From Mesocentrotus franciscanus (taxonomy: Eukaryota > Echinodermata > Echinoidea > Camarodonta > Strongylocentrotidae), in contig CP137675.1 in assembly GCA_037976565.1 (NCBI GenBank), positions 24,878,831 to 24,942,830 on the forward strand: a DNA stretch of 64,000 bases, given 5' to 3'. Below the pieces are notes generated by a model. That model saw only the letters and a list, made by a program, of their open reading frames with translations. It was not told where the DNA came from and did not search any database. A program made the translations under genes and the position numbers. How positions within the stretch are numbered: the stretch's first letter is position 1; every line of letters begins with the position of its first letter. Positions 26,320 to 41,300 of this stretch are shown in pieces.

Positions 26320-29300
26320 CTGTAATGAAGAGTTAAAATATGTGTTTAGACTAAGATTTTAAGAGATACAGAAATTTAATGTCCCCTGGTAAAAAAACTT
26401 AGAAATGATAAAGAGATGAATAAATGCGAAAGAAAGGATATTATTAGTTTAAACGATTGTATTACTTTAATTCCGAATGGGCATTTTAAGAGCACTTTTT
26501 TAAAAGAGAGAGAGAGAGTAGTGGACGACAAGAAATATACATATACATTAAAGGGAGTGTAACATAGCAAATACTGGTTAACGCCATCGACGTCTTCTTT
26601 TGGACAACTGCACGTAAACGAATGGACTTGATTAACGGTAGTCAAGGACTTAATCTCTACATGGTCAGCACGCGCTAGCGTTCGCGAAACAGACTGAAGT
26701 TCTTCTCACGCTTCGGTTTCGCGTATATTGCACGCACGTGAATGCTGCGGTTGCCTCGTCCGTAGTCGTATTATACCCGATTGGCTCGAGTAGGGCAACG
26801 GGAAAGACACATAGTCTTGTCATGCTACACTCCATTTAAAATGCAGTTGGCAAAAGAGAAAGCAAATAAACATGAGCGAGAAGATGGGAGGAAAGAAAGA
26901 GAAGAAAAGAGATAAAGAGGAATGAGAAGGTAAACAAGAGATAGAAAGATAGACCGAAAGACATTGCACAGTATATGCATCTAAATGTAGCAACATCTAT
27001 ATTAGAATATTTGACATAGTCATTTCTTCCCCCAGGCCCATGCAGCTAACTACAAGTACAGGCACATACATGTATTCATCTTGCTCAAAATAAAGGCGAA
27101 ATGATGACAAACGAGAGCACAAACTTGCCTTCAAGTTGACAACATGAACCAGTATAGAAGCCACAATACAGCCGAAGAGGAACTGTGTGTGTATAGGCTG
27201 ACCATAAGGGGACAGATTCTCAGACAAGGCACCTACATGTAAAACAACAATATGATGATACGTAAGAAATTGTAGATCATATTAAATACATGTATATACA
27301 ACTAAATTTTTTTTTATAGAGAATAAGCTTATTGTTTTATTACACTTTGAAGAAGAATGTACGTGTAATGAAAAAAAGTCATGAAAACTACAACTAATGT
27401 CATCCCCATTTCTTTTTTTTTAACATATGGAATTAAAAAAATTAAAAGAATGAGGAAAAAATGTGTTTCCCTCGACCTATTCAGTATTGTTACATCATTT
27501 ACATCATCACCATCACCATAATAAACATCATTGTCATCATCATCATCCTACACATCATCATCATCTTACACATCATCATCATCCTCCTCCTCCTCCTCCT
27601 CATCATCATTACTATCATCATCATCATCATCATAATCATCATCCTACACATCATCATCATCATCCTCCTCCTCCTCCTCCTCATCATTACTATCATCATC
27701 ATCATCATCATCATCATCATAATCATCATCCTACACATCATCATCACCATCATCATCCTCCTCCTCATCATCACCATCACCACCACTATCATCATCATTA
27801 TCATCTTACACATCCTCCTCCTCATCATCATCATCATTACTATCATCATCATCATCATCATCACCATCATCATCCTCCTCCTCATCATCATCATCACCAT
27901 CACCACCACTATCATCATTATCATTTTACACATCCTCCTCCTCCTCACCACTATCATCACCATCATCATCATCTTACACATCATCATCATCAACAACACA
28001 TTATCCTCATCTTCATTATCAACATCACCACTATCATCATCATCATTATCATCTTACACATCATCATCTCAACAACACATCCTCCTCCTCCTCCTCCTCA
28101 CCACTATCATCATCATCATCTTACACATCATCATCATCAACAACACATCCTTCTCCTCCTCCTCCTCCTCACCACTATCATCATCATTATAATCTTACAC
28201 ATCATCATCTCAACAACACATCCTCCTCCTCCTCCTCACCACTATCATCATCATCATCATCATCTTACACATCATCATCTCAACAACACATTCTCCTCAT
28301 CTTCATTATCAACATCACCAGTACCATCACAATTCTTGTTTCTTACCATATGGAATGAAGAACAGTGTGAGAGAAGTGACAACTCCTTGGACGAGACTTT
28401 TGAGAAATACAGTCCAGTTGAAGAATTTATTCTTCTGACCTGGTTTATAGAGTGCTGGAAATCGGATACTCATCTCATCACTCACATCCTGCACAAATAG
28501 AACAGCAAATTCAATTTAGAGTATTTCTTTATTTTGGTATTAAAATAATTCTTTTTATTTTGCAGAATATGTAACAATCTACAAGGGGTACATTTTCACA
28601 GACTCAAAAGCAAAGATGGAGGAGAGGGGAGGGGGAGGTGGGGGTACTCCTGGGATCTCTGGAAAGTAGACAGAGCTTTATATAAAGAATAAATATAGTT
28701 TCATATCAATATCTCAAACGGCATTGAAATTATCGCTGATTGTTCACATGTTAACTTTTGACAACTCTGCATTGTATGCAAACGTATTAAACTGTATGGG
28801 GGAAATGTCAGTTTGGATGTGTTTCTTTATTTTACGCCACAAAATAATAAATTTTGGTAACTTTAGTATCAAATGATGCATAAAATCTTATTAAAGGCTA
28901 TAAGATGATGAAAGATGACAGAAAGTCCCCCCCAAAAGACAGACAGACAGACAGATGTGAAGAAATCTGACATACAGTATTCATCACACACATCACTTAT
29001 TACTGACCTGGTCAAATATTCCAAGTGATATCACAGGGGTGGATGTGAAGATCGTGTTGTAAGCTGTAATAAACCACTGATCATAACCGGTCTGAAAGAA
29101 TTTAAAAGAAAAAGAATAGCATAATGATTACTATAATTTAGAAATATCAGTGGAACAGGCTTCTTTATATACACTGTTTCATACTTCTACATGTATGCAT
29201 TTGACCTGTATTACAGCTACCTGTATATGCCATCATTTACAAATTCATTCATTTTATCAAATAATATGATATAATAAATAATTATAGTTTATTGTATTAT

Positions 29301-32300
29301 ATTTACTTTTAATAACTAAAAACAAAGAAAAACTGCAACAACAAAAATCTTCTTTTGGACTTAATGAATTTCTCCAAATCACCTTTAGTTAAATAGCAAG
29401 TCTTTATTTACGTTCAAGGTTGACTTCTGGGAAAAGTGACAAATTCTATTGTTTATTTTCCTTTCCCATGCAGAAGAATATCATAGGAGCTATGTCATAA
29501 GTTTGAAGATTATAAAACTGCAAAATATATAATTGTTTCAATTCACAACATGATAACCATTTAAAATAACTTCTAGACAGTCTGTAATTGCATTACTGGC
29601 TGGAATGCTCCCTAAGGGAGGTGAAAACGTGCACTGTAAAGTGCAGAATCATAATAGAGTCCATTGACCGGGGTAATAACACTATATAATTCGTCGCTGG
29701 GGTGACAAGACCTTGTATCTCAAAATTTGGGGAAAATCACTTTTTTTTATTTTAAAGACTAGATGATCCGTCAAGTGATGACCTATCCTAATCCCAGCTC
29801 TCTATCTCCCAAAATGAAGCCACTACACCAAGTCAAAGGGAAGCCTATCCCATTGGATACAGTGTTATGGCAGCCATATTTTTGACTCTCCTGAACATTT
29901 AACTTTTGTTGAGGTACGAGGTTTTGTCGCCCCAGCAGCGATATGTGCTTTGGGTCGTTATGTTATAAATGGTAAAGTGCGGTATAAGAAACAGTAATCA
30001 TTACACAATTTTATTTTTAAAGAAAGTTAATATTTGCCCAGTGATGAAGATTACAAATCCAGGACCCTGTCTTATTACTTAATGTGATTGATTTAGATTG
30101 ATCCCAAGTCCTCTAATCAATCGCAACCTGACAAACTCCTAGAAGTACACATTGAGTTGTGATTGATAGCAAGAAGCGATCAATTCGAATCAATCGCAAT
30201 CCTGCACGATACAGGGCTCTGATTTACAAATCACTATAAAATCCGCAATTGATTAAAGAGACAAACTCACCATGGCCGAATAACCACAGAAGAAGGCAAA
30301 CCAGAAATGGCAGACAGTGAAGGCAAAGTTTTTGTAGAAGAAGTAGGACAGGAACTTGCACATCCGGTAGTAGGACCACCTGCCGTGGACCAGGAGTAGA
30401 CGTTCTAGGTAGCGGAACTGAGCAAAGGAGAAATCGCTGGATAGCACTGCCTGCATGCCCTCTTGACCACTGATACCGACACCGATGTGGGCAGCTGAGG
30501 GGAATAAATAAGAAGTTCAGATATGAAGGTTGTGTTAAAATCATTGTATGAATTTACTCAAAGTACACGAACATGCTCTATACTATACTAGAGCTTCAAT
30601 AACAATAAGCTTAGATTTCGTGCAGTTCCAATTTACAGAATGTTACACAATTAAATTATTTTAAATATAATCTTGTGTCCGGTCTTCCCGTCAGTAAAAG
30701 GGAACTCACTCTTGATCATGCTGACATCATTAGCTCCATCACCAATGGCCAGAGTGACGGCTTTCCTGTGAGTCTTGACCAGGTCCACTACTTGAGCCTT
30801 TTGGAGAGGGGTCACTCGGCAACAGATGACCGTCTTGCAGTAGCAGGCCGCTTCTAGGAAGTCCAGTTCTACCTCGGGGTCTAGAAGATGGGCCTGTGCA
30901 AAATACGATGATCAAAGGAGCAGTTTTTGTTAGTATGTTTGTGAAAATTCTTTACTTCACTGCATCCACTGTAATGTTCAGTCCCACATGAAGGTACTGA
31001 TGTGAGACAGGGATGACAAGTTTATAGACTTGTATCAGTTGTGAATCTACTGACGTTCAGGGTTAAATCACATTTGATGAGATTTTGAAGGTGTTATTGA
31101 CATTTACATGTACATGAAACTTTCTAAAGGCTTTTAACATTGCAGTCGTTATTGAAAAGGCTGTACATGATAACCATAGCCATGTATTTACACAATACAC
31201 ACAAATCCATAACAAGAGATTCTCAAGCACCAGTTCTACAATTACCCTGGCTTTAGCTAAGCTGCCGTATGGCACTGAAAGATATTCACACAATCTTTTC
31301 CTTCAGTGTACCGGAAGTTTTATTGCAATTGAGGAGAGAATTGTAAAAGTAGATTAATGCTATGCTGTAGCTCCGGCTCAAATGGCTATCGATTTCATTG
31401 ACAGTTAAGTTACTTATCCACTAGACCAAAACATTTCACTGTCATCAAATTGTTGTCATATTGCACAGATCCATGCTCACATTGGGAAAGTCAATGCACC
31501 AATGATACACCTTATACAAAATTTTCCATAACTGCACTATCAAAATGTGTGGTACGAAGTGCAATGACATTCTTACCAATGCAGCCCCTGTTACAACGAT
31601 GGCAAAGCTGTAGATATCTCCAAGCTCATCGAGGTCCTTGCTCTGGTACGAGACATCGTCGTCCATCTGGTCCTTATCCTTGATACCCATCACGTCCTTG
31701 ATCTTGCATAGCGCCCCCTCCAGTTCCTCGCGAGCCTCAGCCTTCTCCTTGGCCGAGATGATGAAGATCTCGTTGAGATCCTCGGTCAGAAGATTGCAGG
31801 AGTATCCAATGTTGATGGCTGTTTCTTGCTTGTCACCAGTCAAGACCCAGAGTTTGATGTTGGCCTATTAAAGAAAGAACAATAATAAAATATATTGCAT
31901 TATATGAATATCTATTTATATATATCATTTGAGTGGGGATATTAATTTACATTCATGTATCACCACTGTTGCTCATAGAGGTGGATTAGTTCTTTTTAAC
32001 TTCTTATAATGAAGTGATTGTGAAAGTATTAGTTATTCTTGATAGATAAAGTTGATATTTTCTCAGAACTCTTTTTTATCAATCTGAACAGTCATAGAGA
32101 TTGATCAACAAAGATCTGAGAAGATATAAACTTTGTCTATCCATAATAACCCATATTGGCACAATTAATGCATGAAAAAAGGTAATAAAAAATAATTCCA
32201 ACTTTATGGGCAACTGTGTATTTTGAGGTTTCGTTAGTAGCCAATGTAGAAATGCTATCAGTAGTAAGTTTTGTGCGAGCAGTTTTTGAATAATCTGAGG

Positions 32301-35300
32301 CATAGAATCTTCATATGCGGTATATAATAACATATTGTTTGGAATGAGTATTAATTTTCATGTTTACTTTGAGCTACATGAATAAATATTTATTTACATT
32401 CTTGTTTCCATTTTAAGGTTGCAGGAGTAGCCAATGTTGGTGGCAGTCTCTTGCTTGTCAATGGTCAGAACCCACAGCTTGATGTTGAACTTTGTTTGAC
32501 AAACAAGATGAATAAAGCTGATGAATATTCATATGATTGTGCTTTGAGCTATGAATAGTCATTCACATTCTTGTTTCGATTACCTTGTGCAAGTTTTGGA
32601 TGGTTTGTGGAACACCGTCTTGAAGTTTGTCCTCGATGGCAGTGGCTCCGAGGAGGACCAAGTCTTGTTCAATCTCATTGTAGACCTCTTCTAGCTTGTC
32701 ATCACGACCAACCGTTGCCAAACTGTAAGAAAGAAAGTCCATTTTTAATGCCAGGGCAGATCCAGAGGGGCACAAGGGGCATGATGACCCCCCTTTTCCC
32801 CAACCCAATCCAGCATACCACAAGTACACATTAAATATACAAGATGAATGTAAACTCAACTTGTGCCCCCCCCCCCTATTGTTTGGAGTAAAAATGATCA
32901 ATAGCACTTAAAACATTTGCAGTATAAACTGTTGTATTGTTCAAGATCTAGTTATCACCATTATTACTTGACGGAGCTCATTCAAGAAATTATTTGATAA
33001 TATAAGAGCGGAAAATAAAAGTACACATTAATTATAAAAAATGAATGTAAACTCAACTTGTGCCTTCCTCCATTGTTTGGAGTATAAAATGATCTGAAGC
33101 ACTTCAAAAGTTTTGCAGTAAGAATGTAGATTGAGATCCAGATTGTCATCATTATTATTATCATTACTTGCTAGATCCCATTAATTTTTTTATTGAAACT
33201 TGTATTAACAGCAGTACTCTTTGAAAGGCAAGAAATCTGACAGACTTACGAAGCTTGTTGATGCTTCTTTCGCCATTCGTAATACGTGTGCTCATCCACC
33301 TCCTTCATGGCAAGGCACAGGGTACGAAGACCATCATTAGCGAAGTCCTAGAGGGTCAAGGAAGGAAGAAATGAAAGAGGTTGAAAGTACGCTAAAAGTG
33401 AAAAAAGATTTGTGATGTTTCTCAAGATTTCCATATTACCAATGTTCTAGGTATTTCTCCTAAAATGCTCTCAAATTCCAAATAAACATGAAATTACAAA
33501 TAGTTTTAAACTTTGGACGAAATTTTGATGCCAGGTAGGTGTGTAGTCGGATTCAACCATATCTGTGAACAGGGGGAATACATTTTTAGTTAATTTTATG
33601 ACTCCAGAACCTTGCAATGCACAATTTTCTCATAAAAATAATAATACTAATAATGGACATTTGGGGGGCACTCATACCATCACACAAGGTGCTGCAATAT
33701 TACCCCGACTCTAACCTGGCTATCCATTCCAATGCTCACAGCTTCTACCGGTGCCCATTTAACACCTGGGTGGAGAGTGGCAATTGTTGATGAATGCCTT
33801 GCCAAAGGACACTGATGCTGTGCTGGGGCTCAACCCAAGTCAAGTGTTTCAACCAATCAGCTACGACATATCTACATCTCCTTATCTGTATGTACATGTA
33901 CTACATATTCTCCCTTTCCCAATATATTTTTTTCCCACAATGCAATTTTCAAGATTTTTAGTCTTGGCTATATTTTAAAGATTGGTCACGGGTGGTTTTG
34001 AGTGTCTCAGTTTACGTGCTAAAATGAAATCCATGTAATTTTTAAAATAAACTCAAATCTCTCTGTGAAATGTGGAGACTTACATTCAGATGTTCATTGG
34101 TGATTTCTCTCAAGGCATCGCTGGATGAACCCAGACGCTCGTAGATGACGGTGTCGGCACCCTTGCAGAAGAGCTTGATCTTCTGGCCCTGTTTGACGAT
34201 GACTGACATGCGCTTTCTCACATTGTTGAAGTCAAGGATGTGGAGGAGTTCGTACACATCCTCCTGGCCCTGCACAACAAGGGTGATGGTGGTCGGCGTT
34301 CGAGACTGAAAAGGAAGAATGGCAAACAGAAGTTTAAAGCAATCATTGAGAACGCTCAATTTCAAGAAATTATTTTCAGAAATTATTGTGCATTATTGTA
34401 AATCGTTATTGTTATAACTTGTACATGTTCAATGCTCATACCTGCGGAAAGTGGAGGGTTACTTGTATCAAATGACACCTGAAAATCGGGCGATATCTTA
34501 CTTCCAGGTGGGCAAAAGCCTCTTTTGTTTAACCAAATTGGTTTTGGTTCTGGTTGATATCAACAAGATGAGAGTGGTAGAAAGTCCTAGAAATTTTCAT
34601 ACTCTGATTATTAAAAGACAATTTATCAAAGAAAAGACTTGGTTCTGTGTATATCCTTACATTTCCCATTAACATTTTACAATTAAGTGAATGATGAACT
34701 TCTTTATTGAGTGTTTTGAAATATCAAATCTTTGGGGAGTTTTTAAATTCAAGCTAGTTTGCTCTTTCAACCATGAGGTTTTGATGGGATGTGTCAGGCC
34801 ATGCAGAGAATTAAGTTTTTGTCTTAGAGAAAACCGTGCTTCACCAACCTTGAAAACAAATCCAAAGTTTCTAGCTGCTCCAACTAATGCTGCCTCGTCT
34901 GGCGACTGTGCTTGGTATGCTAGATTACCTGGAGTAGAATGAAAAATTCAATAAAGAGTTTTCCTTTGGAGATGTAACTTTTTATCTGAATATCTGATCA
35001 AGAGAAGATGAAGAAAAGATGGGAAAAAAAACAAAAACAACCGAAAAGCACAAAAGAGTGAACTGAATCAATGTCCCAATTATGTATTCTTGTGGCACAT
35101 TTTGTGATTTTGAAGAAAAAAAATTCAGGAAAATGTTGAATATCGGATACTTTCATGTTGGGAGTATTGTCTCCCTCTCCCTCCACTATATATATTTACC
35201 TTATAAAAATCATTAACTAATAACTAGCATTCCTCATAGGTCTAAAAATATCTTCATCATACTGATGAAACGGCAAAACTGAAATGGTGCAGAATAAAAT

Positions 35301-38300
35301 AAAACAAGTGAAACGCTCTCGGCGGTCTCGCCTGCATTACGCAATTCGATATGATGAAAAATTGAGGTAGGGACATTATTGATAGGCAGGTTTGCCCATT
35401 AGCAGGCCCCCCAAAATGAAATCCTCTGAATCTAATCAGCATCTTGAAGTGCATTTTGAAGTGAATATTGACTAAGAATATGCAGACCTGAAATGACATT
35501 TGACCTTGACTTTGTCACCTAAAAGACTAATCACATGAATGGTGATACTTGATAACCCTTATGTTCAAGTTTCATGGAATAGGAATGTATACTTTGAAAA
35601 TTACGATAAAAATTCAAGATCTTAACGTGATGCCACAACATACATGTAGTCTAAGTTTGATGACCGGAAATGACATTTGACCTTAACTTAGTGACCTGAA
35701 ATTCAACTCACATGATTGGGGATACTTGATATGCCTTTAGTCTAAGTTTCATTGAATAATAACTTATACTTTCAAAATTATATTAAAAATTCAAAAACTT
35801 AACCTCAGGTTAAGTTTTTGATGATGATGCCACAACATGGTCTAAGTTTGTTGACCTTAAATGACCTTTGACCTTGACTTTGTGACCTGAAATTCTCCTC
35901 ACATGATTGGGGATACTTGATAACCCTTTAGTCCAAGTTTCATTGAATAAGAACTTATACTTTCAAAATTATATTAAAAATTCAAAAACTTAACCTTGGT
36001 TAAGTTTTTGATGTTGACGCCGCCGCCGCCGCCACCGGAAAAGTGGCGCCTATGTCTCGCTTTTTGCTAAGCAGGCGAGACAAAAAGATAAGAAAATGAA
36101 GCAAATGTATCGGCATCGGGAAATAAACAGAAAAGAGACATACACAGAAATATTGAAGAGCAGGCAGGAAAAATAGAAATAATGGGGAACAAAAAAGAAA
36201 ATATAGACAAAACAGTGACAGAAATTGGAAAGAGTGGAAGAGAAAAGCAAAAGGTAAGGAAAATATACAAAAAGAGAAAGGTTTATTTTAATAACAAAAG
36301 ACGCAAATCCCTTTTCTTTTTACCATCATCGTCAGTTTCTGGCATGACAGTATGACAGAGAGATAGAAGACGGAAGAACAACCAGCAATGTTTGTCGCCC
36401 CTCTGAATGGAATCCAGTAGGCTGGAATCATAGAACTTGAATCCCGGCTCACACATGGTATTGGCTGAAAAATCTACGAGAGGCGTGTCCTGCGATGGCG
36501 GGAAAAAACAAAATAAAATAATAATGGACGTTTACTCTCCGCATGCAAATATACAAGCCAGTAAGATTCGTCAGAGGTATATATATATATATAGGATTTA
36601 TTGAATCAAAGCAAATCACATCAAAAACCAAGAACAAACAGTCCGAAGACTGACTGACACCTGTCTTGGGTACAATATAAAATTAAAATCAAGCATACAT
36701 AATAAAATGGCAGTAACGAATACATAAATAAGTTACGTGAGTTAAAATATCAAATAACTATCATTACTGAATATTGCAAAAAGGACAAATAAACAATAAC
36801 AACCATAAGTATACATCATTACAAGTACATTAACAGAGGACTCTCGAGCTGTGCAATAACTAAATCAGGCACAGACCGAGAGTCCCCCCCAAAAAAGAAG
36901 TAGCATAAGACTATATAAAGGGGTTTAAAAAGAATAACGGAGAAGAGAGGGGAAGGCAATGTCAGCTAAACAAAATTAAAGTGTCTCGCACAACCCAGCC
37001 AGGAATCCGATCCGGAATCCTCGCACTAGGTGAAGATCGCGAATCCAACTGACGAATAATGTGGATGCATGGGACGACCAACAACAAAGACCGCAGTCTT
37101 CCCAGGCAGGTAGTTAGAGAATAAAATATAAGAGAGAGGGGGTGGGGGGGGGGCCTAGAGGGATTTCATAACAATAAATATCATTAAATACATAAAAATA
37201 TAAATATAAATATAAAGTCATGTAAATATGAATACAGCTAAATATAACATTTCAGTAAAATGTGTTAAGGATACAGCCATTAGCCTATTAATTAAAGTGA
37301 TGCTGGTACAGGTGTAGTACGATCCGAGTACACCAATATAAATTGTATTAATATATATATATATACTGATATTGAAGTCAGACCCTGAGGTGAGAATCAA
37401 ACAAGTGTAATACTGAATGATAGGAATAGAATTACCGTTGTAATGCATACATGCACATGTAGCATGGGTCAAGCCCTCAGAGGGCACTGGTTTAACTTAT
37501 TGTTCAGGTATATTAAGGTGGATGAAATCTGATTTTTCACAAGGCCACTGATTAGGGGGAAGGGGGGGGGGTGGCTATTGGAGGGGTTTCTATCATCTTG
37601 TTTTCACATTGTTTTTATCTTTTTTTTTTTCTCTCGCTCTCCCTCTTTTCTATTTCTTCTTTTTTCTTCTTGCCTCTGCCCTAGTCTTCTGGCTAATAGA
37701 AGTCATAATGCTGTTTGGATTTACTCTTTAAAAGGACATAGTTTCAGATTGAAATGAATCTTTTATCCAGTCAAAGCTGAATCTATGTAATGTTTGTGAC
37801 CTGTGTTTTTTGCTTTTTTAAATATCAATCATTATCCTTATCAATTTCATTATAAACTGCTCAATTTATAGACAACCCTACCTTCATTTCTTCTGATGTT
37901 AAACACAATCATTATGCAATACTGTACTCATGAGCTTACACTAATTCATTTGATAATGTGTAATAACTTTATTTGTAGCACATTGTTATAATTATACATG
38001 TATATATGTATCATACTCCACAGTTTCTTTGACATTGTATAAATTATTTGTACCATTGTTATGTATATGTTTGCATTTTTATTTGTATTTGAAATTCAAC
38101 CTTAAGTTTTAGTTCCAATAAAGAAATAATAATAATAATAATATTTTTACCTCGGTAATATCCATGACATCTCCATTCATGTCCTTTATCTCTCCAAACT
38201 TCCTTCCTCCAATGGAAGCTTTGTTGAATGTCATCAAGTTCTGGGTGAAGAACATGAGCAAAAAATTCAAACAAATATTCAAATGTTAGTATTAAATTAA

Positions 38301-41300
38301 AAAAATCAAAAAAAAAAAATCAAAAAAAATTAAATAGGGTTGCAGGACCTGTTGATGTCCTTTCAGGATTACTTTGACAAAATTGAAATGCAATCTACAA
38401 TCGTGAATGATGTTGTAGCCATATTATCCTCTGGACTCTTAACCACTGGTTATGCATAATCCTTCAAGATTACTGCTCATACGCACACGATTCCTGATAT
38501 TTATCATTTGATGCCCACATACAGAAACAATGAATTGTATTTAACCCCCACTGCACTGGAAGCAACAAGAGAGTTCTAGGCCTTGGATCTCATATATGAA
38601 TGCATGCATGCAGTTCTTGGTCCGTACCTGTGTAAGGGTCCCGGTCTTGTCGGAGAAGACGTACTGTATCTGGCCCAATTCCTCATTGAGGGTTGTAGAC
38701 CTAGCCTTGGCCCCAGTCTCCGCAGGCTCGTAGTACATCTTGACATCCCAGTTAATGAGAAGACTCTGGCAAAGTCTTATCATCTCCACCCTGACATAGA
38801 GTAGACAAAACATTTTGATATGACATCAGTTAATATGTGTACAGCTAGAAAACATAAAATGAACCTTAAAAATTCAAAATGGCATTCTATGTGTTAACAG
38901 TTAAGAAGTACAAAGAATACAAAGAATAACATTAAACTTGAGGTACGGAACCCAAGTCCGACTCCTGTGTGTTCTGTGCGGGCCTATTCTACGCGAGCCC
39001 GTACGGGTGTGTTGACTAGTCTACTCACAAGTCCCTTTTATGTTAATCAAAAGTGAAATTCAACTTGCGATATCTCTGTAGAGATCATGCATATACATGT
39101 ATCCTAAGTATAATATCAATATAATATACTATAAATTATCATATAAATTCAGATATGTCAAAAAGATAATTTTAATTACCAAACATGACCATTCATTTTT
39201 GCGTTCCAGATGCATCTTTTTGTGCCACTACAGTTCCCTAAGCGACCTAAGTGCAGTCACTCATCTGTGTATTCTGAGTTACAGAAATGTCAAGTGCACT
39301 ACACTTCCATCGTATTATTTTGCGCATTTTATTTGAGGTATTTTACCACTCCAGACACGACTGAAGCTTAACCCGTTGACTACTGAATTTTCCCATTCCC
39401 ATAGGCTTAATACATGAGAGACCCGGGGAGTGTTTCACAAAAACTAAGATCAAATTTAAGTTGGACTTAACTATGGCAGGCTGTTTATGCCACTGATTGC
39501 TCTCACCATTTACTGGCATTGGTCTCTCAAGGGACGTACAAATCAAGGTCACAAATCTACAGAATTGAGATTTTTTATTATTGGTAATTGAAGGAAAAAA
39601 TATTATCTAAAGATCATAATTGAGGGACCAATGGTGAGAGCAACAAGTGGCATGAATGGCCTGCCATATCTAAGTCCAACTTAAAGTCGATCTTAGTCTT
39701 TGTAAAAACTCCTCAGGTTCCAGCGGGCAACGGGGTAAAACTCACGTTACATATAGTGAAATGGGCACGACGGTGTTGAGGAGGATGACGTAGGAGAAAA
39801 AAGTGAGCGTGGAGATGGTGGCAGCATTGCTGTACTCCCACGGAAGGTAGGCCTGGAACCCGTTGCCGACCCGAAGCTCCCACACCGAGCACAAGATGGC
39901 GCAAAGCACGCACATGGTGAACAGGAAGCCAAAGATCTACAGGTATTGTTGGAAAATATAGTAAGGTCGCAAATTTGATTTAACGCATGAAAATAAACCT
40001 GCAATGCATGTGTGAACATAAAGTAGCCCATGTTCAATAATGCAAAAGTAACAACTTGTTAAAATGGTCTGTAACCATGTCATTGTGAACATAGGGTTCA
40101 TAATTCTGAAAATATGAGATAAGATTCATAATTTTGAAGTTTTTAACTTCAGAAAGTGAAATAAGGTTCATAATGATTATCTAAAATGAAAAAGAGTTCA
40201 TAATTTCGAAATTTAAATAGGGCTCATTATTCCGAAGGTTGTGAATTCTGTAAACGATACAGGGTTCTCTGTCATTTTTGGATCTATGAATTTCCAAATT
40301 ATGAACCCTCTTTCATGTTTGGAATGATGAACCTTTGGAAAAAAGACACAAAACCATGAAATATATAATTATTCTAGGGGATATTGTTTATGGGTCCAGA
40401 GGTTCCTTCATTAGGGGCGAGTGAACCTGTCTATAAAGGCCATCAAAGGAATGGCGACTGTACATGTAGAAAGTTGGCCCTTGGTTCTACAACGCATGTA
40501 TTTCCTCTTAGAATACAGCACTAAAGATGGTCACTACTACAACAGCTTCAAATGTATTTTCATTTCGGACAAATGAATACTAGCACTGCCAATATGAAGA
40601 CTTTGAGAAACATTGAACCACGCAGCGTATTAAAGGGATCGGGTATCTTTGTCTCAGATTCTAAACAATATCCTGGATTTAGCTCATGCTGCAATCATAA
40701 TTATAAACCTTTAGGTCAGTCAGGAATCCCATGACGAATCCCATGACCGTTGGCAAAATGGTTTTTATAACACTAGTCTATTAGGGAAAATGAGTATGGT
40801 AAAACCGGTCACTCAAAGAGTTTTACTTTTTTGAGGCACTTCATGATCATTTTGAAGTGCAATTTTTTTAGAGCTTCAATATTACACCATATCACAGACG
40901 CTGATAACACGTAGAGCCATGCATCTCAGATTTGGCATTGTTATCTCAGATTTGGCATTGTTAAACAATGCCTTTAAAAGAAGAACATTTGTCCTACTTA
41001 CAAAAATGACCATCTTGTTGAGTAGTCTATCTAGAGTGGTTCTCTTGAATTTTGCCTTTCCGCTGTTCTGCATCAGCTTAGTATCTTTACCAGCGAAGAT
41101 AACGATCCCATAACACCAGCCTGTGTTACGTAACCTATAGCATCGCAGGAGAGAAAAAAGGGTAACATTCTAAAATATTTCATTAAGATACATGAACAAA
41201 TCAACAAGTAACTTGACATAACTGATTTTGTATATTTTGGTTGTCTAAAGATTGTTTTTAGTTTTTTAGAAAGAGAAAGGGAAAGGGAGGAAGAGGAAAA

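Noticed and set aside
27463..28500. 345-residue poly-His/Pro open frame and overlapping poly-Ile / poly-Met frames
   Set aside because: They translate a CAT/CTC satellite. The frame's last part runs through flippase exon 20 on the wrong strand.
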